Below, one piece after another: positions 34,201-41,533 of a stretch of 64,000 bases of DNA. The stretch's first letter is position 1; each line of letters opens with the position of its first letter. Under the pieces are notes generated by a model that did not search any database, was not told the DNA's origin, and saw only the letters and a list, made by a program, of their open reading frames with translations. Location: NCBI RefSeq assembly GCF_900112425.1, contig NZ_FOLP01000008.1:186001-250000 (forward strand), in the 5' to 3' direction. A program made the translations under genes and the position numbers. This DNA is from Variovorax sp. OK212. Lineage in GTDB: Bacteria; Pseudomonadota; Gammaproteobacteria; Burkholderiales; Burkholderiaceae_C.

Positions 34201-35616
34201 GCCTTGCCGCGTGGCGAAGCCTTCGGCCACCATGCGCACCACCTCCATGTAGCGCGCGTGCGTGAGCTGCGCATAGGGCCAGGCGCGGCGCACCAGCGCG
34301 AAGAGCTCGTCTTCGTGCCACTCGCGGCAGGCCGTCTCGGCCACGATCTGCTGCGCCAGCACGTCCAGCGGCGCGGGCAGCACGCGCAGCGCGTCGAGCT
34401 CGCCGCGGCGGATGCAGTCGAGCAGGGCGGCGCACTCCACCAGCTCGTCGCGCGACTGCGCAAAGAGCCGCGCCTTCGGCACGCCGCCCACGGCGTGGCC
34501 CGAGCGCCCGGCGCGTTGCAGGAAGGTGGCAATGGCGCGCGGCGAGCCGAGCTGGCACACCAGGTCGACGTCGCCGATGTCCAGGCCCAGCTCCAGCGAG
34601 GCCGTGGCCACCAGCACCTTCAGCTCGCCGCGTTTCAGGCGCTGCTCGGCGTCGAGCCGGGTTTCCTTCGACAGGCTGCCGTGGTGCGCGGCCACGGCCT
34701 CCTTGCCGAGGATGTCGCCCAGGTGCCGCGCCGCGCGCTCGGCCATGCGGCGCGTGTTGACGAACACCAGCGTGGTCTTGTGCAGCCACACCAGCTCGGC
34801 CACGCGCGCGTACACCTGCGTCCACTGGTCGTTGGACATCACGGCCTCGAGCGGCGTCGGCGGCAGCTCGAGCGCCAGGTCGCGCTGCTTGGCGTAGCCG
34901 ATGTCGACAATGGCGCACTCGGCCGTGCCGTCGGGCCGCAGTGCGCCGGCGCCCACCAGGAAGCGCGCGACCTCGTCGATGGGCTTCTGCGTGGCCGACA
35001 GGCCGATGCGCACCGGCCGCACGCCCGAGTGCGCCATGCACAGCGCCTGCAGCCGCTCCAGCGACAGCGCCAGGTGGCTGCCGCGCTTGCTGGCGGCAAT
35101 GGCGTGGATCTCGTCGACGATCACGCTGCGCACGGTCGAGAGCAGCTTGCGCCCCGACGCAGAGCCCAGCAGCACGTAGAGCGACTCCGGCGTGGTCACC
35201 AGGATGTGCGGCGGGCGCCGCAGGCTCTGCTGGCGGTCGCGCTGCGGCGTGTCGCCCGTGCGCACGGCGGTGCGCACGTCGACGTCGGGCATGTCCAGGG
35301 CCGCCAGCTCGGCGCGGATGCCGGCCAGCGGGGCGTCCAGGTTCAGCCGGATGTCGTTGGACAGCGCCTTCAGCGGCGACACATAGACAACGACGGTTTC
35401 ATCCGGTAACCCGCCGGGTTCGAGGCCGCGGCGGTACAGGTCGTCCAGCGCGGCCAGGAAGGCGGTGAGCGTCTTGCCGGACCCGGTGGGCGCGGCCACC
35501 AGCGTGTCGCGGCCACGGCGGATCGCCGGCCAGGCTTCGGCCTGGGCGGAGGTGGGCCCTGGGAAGGTTCGGCTGAACCAGCGGGCCACGGCGGGGTGGA
35601 AGAGGCTGAGGGTCAC
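31219..35616 (-). CDS. lhr: Lhr-type DEAD/DEAH helicase, long form
   Basis: About 1465 residues. Walker A APTGSGKTLTAF near residue 40, box II VIVDEIHAIAASKRG near 167, motif III region LSATQKPID, and motif VI QRAGRSGHAVGG define a superfamily 2 helicase. The very long C-terminal part (winged-helix, beta-barrel and Lhr-CTD) matches full-length Lhr, a 3'-5' DNA helicase linked to repair of alkylation and crosslink damage. GTG 35616 is chosen since homology (LSLFHPAVARWF) begins there; TTG 35712 is the outer limit. It stands alone, with the NMO remnant downstream. Confidence 0.88.
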   Translation of the reverse strand: MTLSLFHPAVARWFSRTFPGPTSAQAEAWPAIRRGRDTLVAAPTGSGKTLTAFLAALDDLYRRGLEPGGLPDETVVVYVSPLKALSNDIRLNLDAPLAGIRAELAALDMPDVDVRTAVRTGDTPQRDRQQSLRRPPHILVTTPESLYVLLGSASGRKLLSTVRSVIVDEIHAIAASKRGSHLALSLERLQALCMAHSGVRPVRIGLSATQKPIDEVARFLVGAGALRPDGTAECAIVDIGYAKQRDLALELPPTPLEAVMSNDQWTQVYARVAELVWLHKTTLVFVNTRRMAERAARHLGDILGKEAVAAHHGSLSKETRLDAEQRLKRGELKVLVATASLELGLDIGDVDLVCQLGSPRAIATFLQRAGRSGHAVGGVPKARLFAQSRDELVECAALLDCIRRGELDALRVLPAPLDVLAQQIVAETACREWHEDELFALVRRAWPYAQLTHARYMEVVRMVAEGFATRQGQRAGYVHRDAVNHLLRERKGARMTALTSGGTIPETGDYTVVLEPQADKIGTVNEDFAVESLAGDVFQLGNTSYRILKIEPGRVRVEDAHGAAPNIPFWLGEAPGRSDELSFGVSRLREEVAQALEAGGRDAAMKLLTDTLGLGDDAARQIVEHLAHARAVLGALPTQRTLVMERFFDASGGMQLVIHSPFGSRLNRAWGLALRKRFCRTFNFELQAAATEDAIVLSLSTSHSFALDEVARYLHSASALHVLVQALLDAPLFGVRWRWNATTALALPRFSGGRKVAPQLQRMRSEDLLAAVFPDQVACAENIVGEREVPEHPLVAQTLDDCLHDAMDADGWLALLRRMEAGEVTVIARDLPAPSPLAMEVLNARPYAFLDDAPLEERRTQAVQNRRYTDPESADDVGQLDADAIASVRGEAWPQPRSADEMHEALGMLGALGDGEVALQADWKKWLTALAKAGRATRLLLEDQDQGARDARGLWVAAERLPLLQAIAPDAPMHPAIVAPADAEQPPDRDTALRELLRSRLGGLGPVTVAQLAAPLLLPSTTVEGALLALQAEGSVLQGRFTPGTAELEWCERHLLARIHRYTLKRLRHEIEPVEPRDFVRFLFEWQHIGAAARVSGSEALAGILSQLEGYEAPAPLWEAELLPARVTDYAGAWLDDLCTAGRVLWTRLRPSATEGRKGAGSLSLRATPVVLLPRRSAALWTTLAPAPVDDDNLGSRATRVAAHLTQHGACFFDEIAHGTRLLPVEIEEALTELVAKGRARCDSYAGLRALLVPASKRASTDTRRRRRTPLFGIEDAGRWTLVRPPAPTQAQASSTRGTGGPDAAEQVVHVLLRRYGVICWRLLEREAAWLPPWRDLVRVCRRLEARGEIRGGRFIAGVSGEQFALPEAVTSMRQVRRQPGDGALVALSASDPANLLGTIVHGPKVPRVAGSRVLYRDGVPIATSVAGEIAMLAPLDAAQAQAATRALSLETPLRLFDLAVQQAS

Positions 35617-35802
35617 GGGAGGTGTCGCTGGCGTCTGCGGTGCCACGCCCGGAAAGCTGGAAAGGCGTGGCGGCCAGCGTCCATCAGATCGGGATTGGGC
35701 GGGCAATGTCAAGTCTCGAGGGCGCGTGGCGCGGCCCGAAGTTGCCTTTGCCTACACAAGATGCCTGCGCCCCCCGACAGTGCGCGGGGCGCGGGTTTCC
35801 GC

Positions 35803-35839
35803 AAATGGAAGCTTCGCAACTTGTTGCTCCCATTTTTTT
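35803..35839 (+). promoter_or_regulatory. nested hairpin with T-run just before the DUF883 gene
   Basis: Outer arms AAATGG (35803) and CCATTT (35830) enclose an inner stem GCAAC-TT-GTTGC (35816-35827), followed by seven T. It looks like an intrinsic terminator, yet the ATG of the next gene is only 12 bases further on. It may be an attenuator or end an upstream short transcript. A GC stem GCGCCCC/GGGGCGC lies at 35767-35792 just before it. Confidence 0.45.
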
Positions 35840-35850
35840 GGAAGACCCTG

Positions 35851-36171
35851 ATGGCAGACGAAGCAAAGACACCCTCTCAACTCGCAGATGCCGCGCGAGG
35901 CATTGCCTCCGATGCGCAGGACGTGGCCGCCGACGCCGTCGACACGGGCAAGGCCTACGCGGAGAACGCCGTCAACCAGGCCGGCAAGAAGATCATCAGC
36001 TTCGAGGAGCGCGCCGCGCAGTGGCATGCGTCCTGCACGAAGCGGATCTCGGCCGATCCGGTGAAGTCGGTGCTGCTGGCCGCGGCGGGCGGCGCCTTGC
36101 TGGCCGGCCTGCTGCTGGCATTCGATCGCTCTGACCGGCCCGACTGGCTCTACCGCGGCTGGCACCGCTGA
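35851..36171 (+). CDS. DUF883 family membrane-anchored protein (ElaB/YqjD-like)
   Basis: 106 residues. A helical soluble part with heptad-like Ala/Asp pattern (DAARGIASDAQDVAADAVDT) is followed by ISADPVKSVLLAAAGGALLA, the family's C-terminal membrane anchor. E. coli ElaB and YqjD are inner-membrane, ribosome-associated, stationary-phase proteins. ATG 35851 directly follows a terminator-like hairpin. The next small membrane protein lies 26 bases on, recalling the yqjD-E-K arrangement. Confidence 0.82.
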   Translation: MADEAKTPSQLADAARGIASDAQDVAADAVDTGKAYAENAVNQAGKKIISFEERAAQWHASCTKRISADPVKSVLLAAAGGALLAGLLLAFDRSDRPDWLYRGWHR

Positions 36172-36197
36172 ACCCCCGCCATGCGAAAGACCAGGCA

Positions 36198-36668
36198 ATG
36201 ACGGACCTGCTCAGCCCGAAGGAAAAGCTCGCGCTTTCCCGCGCCGCGCTGCTGGCCGCCATGGGCTACCGGACCGTCGAGAGCGAGACCGGCTCGCAGG
36301 TGGTGCGCCTTGCAAGGGAGCGAGGCCACAACGCGGTCGGGTCGGGCGCCGGCATGGAGGAACGGGTCGAGCGAAGCGTGCTGGGGCGCTGGTGGCGCCG
36401 AAGCCACCTGAGCACCATCGCCGAACTGGGCACGCCGTTCCTGCAGGACTACGCCTCCAGACACCCGAAAAAGCTCATGGCGTACGCGGCGGGCACGGGC
36501 TCGCTGATCGTGCTGGTGAAGCCGTGGCGCCTGCTGTCGGTCGGCATGGTTGTCGGCTTGCTCGTGCGCAGCACGAACCTGGCCGGTGTGCTGACCGATT
36601 TTCTGGTCCCGCAACTCGGCGACACCGAGGGGCCGAGGGACGACTTTCTGGACCGGCCGCCCGGATAG
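36198..36668 (+). CDS. hypothetical protein with C-terminal membrane segments
   Basis: 156 residues. The N-terminal half is charged (SPKEKLALSRAALLAAMGYR; ERVERSVLGRWWRRS). Two hydrophobic stretches follow (LMAYAAGTGSLIVLV; LLSVGMVVGLLV) and a short acidic tail. I do not recognise the family. Position between DUF883 and an extensin-like gene suggests a stress-related envelope protein, comparable in place to E. coli YqjE or YqjK, but homology is not evident. Confidence 0.65.
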   Translation: MTDLLSPKEKLALSRAALLAAMGYRTVESETGSQVVRLARERGHNAVGSGAGMEERVERSVLGRWWRRSHLSTIAELGTPFLQDYASRHPKKLMAYAAGTGSLIVLVKPWRLLSVGMVVGLLVRSTNLAGVLTDFLVPQLGDTEGPRDDFLDRPPG

Positions 36669-36669
36669 G

Positions 36670-37407
36670 GTGTTGAACCGCCCGCTCGGCCTTGCGCTGT
36701 GCCTTGCCGCCGCCATGGCTGCGGCGGCCTGGGCCGTGTTCACCGATGCCGTCGAGATTCCGGACCGCTGGAATCCGTGGGCGCCGCTCGACGTGCAGGC
36801 GCCGCCCGACTGGTTGACCGGCCACAAGCTGGCACGGGCCCGCCGGGAGCCCGCGCGTTGCCTGGCCGCGCTCGCGCAGGCGGGCATGCGGTACGACCTG
36901 CTGCCCGACCGCACCACGGACACGGGCTGCGGCCTCGAGAACGCCGTGAGGTTGCGGTCTGCCGGCGTTCGCCTGAGCCCGGCGGCGCCGTCGCTGAGTT
37001 GCCCGATGGCGCTGTCGTTCTTCATGTGGGAACGGCATGCGCTGCAGCCGGCCGCCAGCCAGCGCTTCGGTCAGCCCGTGGCCGCCGTCGAGCACCTCGG
37101 CAGCCATGCCTGCCGCAACGTGAACCGCGGCGAGGGCGCCACGCCCGGCGCGGCGCGCAGCCGCCATGCAACGGCCGATGCTTTCGACGTGGCCGGCCTG
37201 ACGCTGGCCGATGGCCGTCGCATCACGGTGGCACGCGATTGGCCGCATGCCGGTGCTGCGGACACGGACGATGCGGCCGCCTTGCTGTTGCGCGACGCGC
37301 ACGCCGGCGCGTGCCGCTATTTCGATGGCGTGCTGGGCCCCGACTACAACGCCGTGCACCGTGATCATTTCCACCTGGAGACCGGCGGCTACAGCATGTG
37401 CCGTTAG
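36670..37407 (+). CDS. extensin-like family protein (M15-type fold, exported)
   Basis: 245 residues. A signal or anchor helix lies near 5-24. Four or more Cys follow. SRHATADAFDVAGL and DYNAVHRDHFHLETG give the His/Asp zinc set of D-Ala-D-Ala carboxypeptidase-like folds, which bacterial extensin-like (PF06904) proteins share. A peptidoglycan-modifying role in the periplasm is inferred. The GTG start is one base after the previous stop, so it is co-transcribed. Confidence 0.82.
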   Translation: MLNRPLGLALCLAAAMAAAAWAVFTDAVEIPDRWNPWAPLDVQAPPDWLTGHKLARARREPARCLAALAQAGMRYDLLPDRTTDTGCGLENAVRLRSAGVRLSPAAPSLSCPMALSFFMWERHALQPAASQRFGQPVAAVEHLGSHACRNVNRGEGATPGAARSRHATADAFDVAGLTLADGRRITVARDWPHAGAADTDDAAALLLRDAHAGACRYFDGVLGPDYNAVHRDHFHLETGGYSMCR

Positions 37408-37573
37408 CCAGCGCCCGGGCCACCCGTTTTCGCGCATGGCCGACCGGGGCCGCCGCATTCGTCCGACATGCGGTGTGCGTGGCGATGCGAATCTGTTTTC
37501 TTCCCCGGCCGTCGCTCTGCGTCGCTGCCTGCCTGCGCAATGGTCAGAACCCATCTTCTCGAAAGGATCCTCG

Positions 37574-37912
37574 ATGACTTCCGACGTATTCGATCGCTGC
37601 ATTGCCGCATGCAATGCGTGCGCCCAGGCTTGCGCGCATTGCGCCTCGTCCTGCCTGCGCGAGAAGGACGTGACGCCGATGGCCGCGTGCATCGCGCTCG
37701 ACGCGGACTGCGAGGCCATGTGCCGGCTCGCGGCTTCGCTGATGGGCCGCCACAGCCCGCAGGCGCATGCGGTGTGCGCGCTGTGCGCCGACATGTGCAG
37801 CGCCTGCGCCGACGAATGCGGCAAGCATTCGCACGCGCATTGCCAGGCCTGCGCCACGGCCTGCAGGAACTGCGCGCAGGAATGCCGCGGCATGGCGGCG
37901 GCCACGGCCTGA
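37574..37912 (+). CDS. Cys-rich four-helix-bundle copper-binding protein (Csp-like)
   Basis: 112 residues with 19 Cys by my count, spaced CxxxC and CxxC along helices (CIAACNACAQACAHCASSC; CALCADMCSACADEC; CQACATACRNCAQEC). This is the pattern of four-helix bundle proteins (DUF326/Csp) that store many Cu(I) ions inside the bundle. No signal peptide, so it resembles the cytoplasmic Csp3 type. Three His residues (KHSHAH) near the bundle end may guard metal entry. Confidence 0.88.
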   Translation: MTSDVFDRCIAACNACAQACAHCASSCLREKDVTPMAACIALDADCEAMCRLAASLMGRHSPQAHAVCALCADMCSACADECGKHSHAHCQACATACRNCAQECRGMAAATA

Positions 37913-37930
37913 GCACCGCTGGCCTTCGCC

Positions 37931-38281
37931 ATGAAGCACGCCGATCGCCTCCCGCTGCGCCGGATCGCCGTGCACGTCGACGAGCCGCGGCCCGGCAAGT
38001 TCGAATGGGTGCTGAACGAGGCATCGCCACCTTCATCGGAGATGTGGACCCTGCTGCAGAAGTCGGCACGGCCTCTGGCCAGTTACCAGAAGGCGATGGC
38101 GCAGGGCCTGCTGGCGCTGCAGGCGCTCGTTGAAGACCTCGAGACGGGGCCACGGGCGTCCGAGAGCGACCTGGAGTCGGCGAACGATGAGCCGCCGGCC
38201 GACCGAAGAGGCAGGAAGGCGGCGGACCTGCCCGCATCGCAGCGGCGGCGCACCGCATTCGGCTTCGGCCTGATCGGTTGA
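37931..38281 (+). CDS. hypothetical protein
   Basis: 116 residues, mostly soluble. The first 65 residues look folded (RIAVHVDEPRPGKFEWVLNE; LLQKSARPLASYQKAMAQGL) and the rest is charged and probably disordered. ATG 37931 is 18 bases after the copper-protein stop, so the two are likely co-transcribed. Family not recognised. Confidence 0.6.
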   Translation: MKHADRLPLRRIAVHVDEPRPGKFEWVLNEASPPSSEMWTLLQKSARPLASYQKAMAQGLLALQALVEDLETGPRASESDLESANDEPPADRRGRKAADLPASQRRRTAFGFGLIG

Positions 38282-38311
38282 GCGGCCACGTCCCACAAGC
38301 GCTGGGTCGAG

Positions 38312-38323
38312 CGGGCGTAGGCT
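38312..38323 (+). promoter_or_regulatory. 12-base motif shared by the ku and 39651 upstream regions
   Basis: CGGGCGTAGGCT occurs here, 60 bases before the ku start, and again at 39594-39605, 45 bases before the small gene at 39651. Both are preceded by TCCCACAA (38291 and 39586). A shared promoter or operator for stress genes is proposed. Confidence 0.4.
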
Positions 38324-38383
38324 GCGGCCTTGCGCGATGCATGGCACTCGCTCACAGCAACGCCCACGACGCGGAGGACATTC

Positions 38384-39316
38384 ATGGCTGCAGGCAGGAC
38401 ACTCTGGAAAGGCGCAATCACTTTCGGGCTGGTGCACATCCCGGTCGGGTTGCACACCGCGAGCACCGAGCAGGGCGTCGATTTCGACTGGCTCGACAAG
38501 CGCAGCATGGACCCGGTGGGCTACAAGCGCATCAACAAGCGCACCGGCAGGGAGATCGACAAGGACAACATCGTCAAGGGCTTCGAGTACGAGGACGGCA
38601 AGTACGTCGTCATCTCCCCGGACGAAATCGAGGCCGCGTTTCCGCGCACCACGCAGACGATCGAGATCCAGCGCTTCATCGACGCCGACGAGATTCCCTT
38701 CGTCTACCTCGAGCGCCCCTACTACGTGGCGCCGATCAACAAGGGCCAGAAGGTCTACGCGCTGCTGCGTGAGGTGCTCATCAAGACCTCCAAGGTGGGG
38801 CTGGCCAAGGTGGTCATCGCCACGAAGCAGCACCTGGCGGTGCTGGTGCCCTCCGAGAAGGCACTGGTGCTGAACCTCATGCGCTGGGGCGACGAGGTGA
38901 AGTCGCTCGAGGGGCTCGACCTGCCCGCGGCCGGCGTGAAGGGCGCGCACATCACCGCGGCCGAGATGAAGATGGCCGAGCAGCTGGTGAAGGACATGTC
39001 GGGCCGGTGGGCGCCCGGCGACTTCAAGGACGAGTTCAAGCACGCCGTGATGAAGATCGTCGACAAGAAGGTGAAGGCGGGCGACACCGAGACCGTGATC
39101 GAGCCGGAGGAAGAAGCGCCGAGCGAGGGCGCGGAGGTCATCGACCTCACCGAGCTGCTCAAGCGCAGCCTGAAGGGCGGCGGAGCTGCGCGGGCCAGGA
39201 GCGAGGCCAGCGCGTCGAAACCGGCGGAGAAGAAGCGCGCACCGGGTCGCAAGACCGCGACCAGGACCGCGAAGAAAGCTGCGAAGGCGCCAGCCCAGGC
39301 GCGAAAGGCCGCCTGA
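38384..39316 (+). CDS. ku: Ku protein, bacterial non-homologous end joining
   Basis: 310 residues. Core beta-barrel ring: LWKGAITFGLVHIPVGLHTA, GYKRINKRTGREID, FIDADEIPFVYLERPYY and the MKMAEQLVKDMSGRW helix. A Lys/Arg/Ala-rich tail from about residue 268 (KKRAPGRKTATRTAKKAAKA) resembles the extended DNA-binding C-termini of some bacterial Ku proteins. ATG 38384 has GGAGGAC before it. Ku dimers bind DNA ends and recruit LigD; no ligD lies in the window. Confidence 0.93.
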   Translation: MAAGRTLWKGAITFGLVHIPVGLHTASTEQGVDFDWLDKRSMDPVGYKRINKRTGREIDKDNIVKGFEYEDGKYVVISPDEIEAAFPRTTQTIEIQRFIDADEIPFVYLERPYYVAPINKGQKVYALLREVLIKTSKVGLAKVVIATKQHLAVLVPSEKALVLNLMRWGDEVKSLEGLDLPAAGVKGAHITAAEMKMAEQLVKDMSGRWAPGDFKDEFKHAVMKIVDKKVKAGDTETVIEPEEEAPSEGAEVIDLTELLKRSLKGGGAARARSEASASKPAEKKRAPGRKTATRTAKKAAKAPAQARKAA

Positions 39317-39650
39317 GAGCGACCGGCCGGAGAGCTGAATGCGCCGCGCCCGGCCGCCACAGGATCGCGAGCTGCATCGCGACACGCCGGACGCGCACCA
39401 GAACGCCGCTGCTCCATGCCGACATCGGAGAGAAGCAGCTGGCGATCAGGCATTTCAGTGCCTTCCGGCGGCTGCAGGCCCTGCGCCCGGACGCTTGAAG
39501 TGTCCGTGCGCTGCGGCAGGGTGCGCCGCATGTTCGCTTCGCCTTGCCGGCGCCGTGGCTGTTCCTACAGAAGCTGTGTCGCCGTTCCCACAACGGGCGT
39601 AGGCTCCGAGTCCGACACATGGGTGATTCGTTCTGAAAGCAGAGGACACC
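39317..39650. other. intergenic stretch after ku
   Basis: 334 bases. Open frames cross it on both strands but none shows a start with ribosome site or recognisable protein. Direct repeats GTTCCTACA (39561) and GTTCCCACA (39584) lie just before the shared CGGGCGTAGGCT motif at 39594, so the right part is probably the promoter of the next gene. Confidence 0.4.
39594..39605 (+). promoter_or_regulatory. second copy of the shared 12-base motif
   Basis: CGGGCGTAGGCT, identical to 38312-38323, with TCCCACAA directly upstream. It precedes the gene at 39651 by 45 bases. Confidence 0.4.
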
Positions 39651-39950
39651 ATGACCAGCAAGCACACCCGCAAGCATCCAGACACCCGCGGCAACGAGGC
39701 CGTGCAGGACGCCATCGGCCCCCACGGCGACAACCCGCCCTCGCGCGGCAGGGTGGAGAGCGGTGGCACGCCCGACACCGCGCCGCTGAACTTCGACGAC
39801 GACGAGATCTACTCGGGCCGCGGCAAGGTGCGCAGCGGCGGCACCTCGCAGGCCGAAGGCGGCGACAGCGGCTTGCCGGGCCCGCCCGGCGAACAGCTTT
39901 CGCCGACAAATTCGCCCAGCGATCCGGCCTTGCGGCGCGGCCGCTCCTGA
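39651..39950 (+). CDS. small hydrophilic, probably disordered protein
   Basis: 99 residues, rich in Gly, Ser, Pro, Asp and Arg, with RVESGGTPDT and KVRSGGTSQ as two related segments. GAGG precedes the ATG. No membrane segment or known domain. It lies in a stress-gene region and shares an upstream motif with ku, so a stress-induced role is a guess. It is followed 16 bases later by a phosphoribosyltransferase. Confidence 0.6.
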   Translation: MTSKHTRKHPDTRGNEAVQDAIGPHGDNPPSRGRVESGGTPDTAPLNFDDDEIYSGRGKVRSGGTSQAEGGDSGLPGPPGEQLSPTNSPSDPALRRGRS

Positions 39951-39966
39951 TGCGGCGGGCGCGGCC

Positions 39967-40644
39967 ATGTTCCAGGACCGCGCCGATGCGGGGCGTCGCC
40001 TCGCTGAATTGCTGACGCACCACCGCGGCGCGCCGCGCACGGTCGTCCTCGCGTTGCCGCGCGGCGGGGTGCCCGTCGGCGTGGAGGTGGCGCGTGCGCT
40101 GAACCTGCCGCTCGACGTGCTGGTGGTGCGCAAGCTGGGCTTTCCGGGCCACGAGGAATACGCGGCCGGGGCCATCGCGGCAGGCGGCGTGCGCGTCACC
40201 GGCGAGCCTGGGGTGGACCTGTCGCGCACCTGCGACCGCGAGCAGCGGGAACTGGCGCGGCGCGAGCGGGCGTATCGCGGCGACAGGGCGCCGCTCGTGC
40301 TGCAGGGCATGACGGCGATCGTCGTCGACGATGGTCTGGCGACCGGGTTGTCGATGCGCGCCGCGATCATCGCTGCGCGGTCGCTCGGTGCCTCGACGGT
40401 GGTCGCTGCGGTGCCGGTAGGCAACGCGCCTGCATGCCACGCAATGAAGGAGCCCGTGGCCGCATCTGCCGTCGAGAACAGCGTGCGCTCTGCCATTGCC
40501 ACGCATGCGGACGAGGTGGTCTGCATGCAGACGCCGCATCCCTTCCGTGCGGTCGGCGCGTGGTACCGCGTGTTCGATGCGCCGAGCGACGACGACGTGC
40601 GCGAGATGCTGGCGCCTTGGCGGGCTTTTTCTTCCAGCGCGTGA
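39967..40644 (+). CDS. phosphoribosyltransferase-domain protein
   Basis: 225 residues. The PRPP-binding loop is TAIVVDDGLATGLSM; LALPRGGVPVGVEVA and DVLVVRKLGFPGHEEYA are hallmark segments of stand-alone PRT proteins common near stress genes in proteobacteria. The nucleobase substrate is unknown. In related proteins this domain is sometimes fused to an alpha/beta hydrolase; here it is alone. Confidence 0.85.
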   Translation: MFQDRADAGRRLAELLTHHRGAPRTVVLALPRGGVPVGVEVARALNLPLDVLVVRKLGFPGHEEYAAGAIAAGGVRVTGEPGVDLSRTCDREQRELARRERAYRGDRAPLVLQGMTAIVVDDGLATGLSMRAAIIAARSLGASTVVAAVPVGNAPACHAMKEPVAASAVENSVRSAIATHADEVVCMQTPHPFRAVGAWYRVFDAPSDDDVREMLAPWRAFSSSA

Positions 40645-40720
40645 TGCGACGTGCATGGCCTCAAGCGGCGCCATCGCCATCGCCGCCGCACACTTCATCC
40701 GAACTTCACACATGGCCCGC

Positions 40721-40742
40721 GGCCGGACATTAAAGTCCGGCC
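40721..40742 (+). promoter_or_regulatory. perfect inverted repeat abutting the ydcF-like start
   Basis: Arms GGCCGGAC (40721-40728) and GTCCGGCC (40735-40742) flank the loop ATTAAA. The ATG follows 2 bases later, so a folded RNA would occupy the ribosome-binding region. If instead the central ATTAAAGT acts as a -10 element, the mRNA would be nearly leaderless. Confidence 0.5.
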
Positions 40743-40744
40743 CC

Positions 40745-41533
40745 ATGAATTTGTTTGCGACATCGAGTGTGAAACGCGTGCTGGCCATCGCCACTGGACT
40801 GGTGCTGGCGGCCGACGGGCTGGTCCTGATCGCCCTCGGCTACTTCAACCTCGGCGTGGTCCTGCCGGTGGCGATGGGGCTCGGGCTGTGCGCGCTCGGC
40901 CTCCGCTGGCGGCAGATGCAACGCTGGCTCAGCGTCACGCCCCGACGCGCATGGCTGTGGCGCGGATTCTGGTGGGCCGTGTGCTTCTGGCTGGCAACGC
41001 TGGCCGCCTTCTGGGTTTTCCTTGCAAGCAAGAAGCTGACGGATGTGCCGACAAACTCGCCGGCCGCCATCATCGTGCTCGGCTCGGGGTCGCCCGGCTC
41101 CACGCCGTCGCCCACGCTCATCGCGCGGCTGGACCTCGCGCTGCGCGATGCGGCGCGCCACCCGAAGGCCCTGGTGGTGGTGAGCGGCGGCATCAGCTTC
41201 AGAACCAGCAGCGAGGCCGAGGTGATGGCCGACTACCTGCAGCAGCACGGGCTGCCGGCCGGGCGCATCGTGAAGGAAGAGCGCAGCACCAGCACGGAAG
41301 AGAACCTGCTCTTCAGCCGCCGCGTGCTTGCCGCGGCGGGCGTGTCCAGCGATGCGCCCGTGCACATCGTGACGAGCGACTTCCACACGCTGCGCACGGG
41401 CCTGATCGCACGGCGTGCCGGCTACCCGGCGGCCACGGCCATCGGCGCGGACACGCCGCTCTACCTGCGCTACAACATCTGGCTGCGCGAGTACTTCGCC
41501 GTCATCAGCAGCTGGGCCCTGCGGGAGTACTAG
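40745..41533 (+). CDS. YdcF/DUF218 family membrane protein
   Basis: 262 residues. Three N-terminal membrane segments (about 10-30, 33-52, 75-97) precede a DUF218 domain: AAIIVLGSGSPGSTPSPTLI, VVSGGISFRTSSEAEVMADY, ERSTSTEENLLFSR and VTSDFHTLRT. E. coli relatives (SanA, ElyC) act in envelope barrier function or lipid-linked precursor handling. ATG 40745 is preferred; an in-frame ATG at 40712 would lie before the hairpin. Confidence 0.82.
   Translation: MNLFATSSVKRVLAIATGLVLAADGLVLIALGYFNLGVVLPVAMGLGLCALGLRWRQMQRWLSVTPRRAWLWRGFWWAVCFWLATLAAFWVFLASKKLTDVPTNSPAAIIVLGSGSPGSTPSPTLIARLDLALRDAARHPKALVVVSGGISFRTSSEAEVMADYLQQHGLPAGRIVKEERSTSTEENLLFSRRVLAAAGVSSDAPVHIVTSDFHTLRTGLIARRAGYPAATAIGADTPLYLRYNIWLREYFAVISSWALREY

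Noticed and set aside
32908..35409. 833-residue plus-strand open frame
   Set aside because: Antisense to lhr; His/Arg/Gln-rich with no recognisable domain.
35617..35712. TTG-initiated extension of Lhr
   Set aside because: Homology begins at the GTG at 35616 and the extra residues are Pro/Ser-rich. The outer TTG belongs to a TTGACA hexamer that looks more like a -35 element, though no good -10 follows.
39317..39500. Open frames after ku that might be a ligD or other gene remnant
   Set aside because: No ligase or polymerase motif is readable on either strand.
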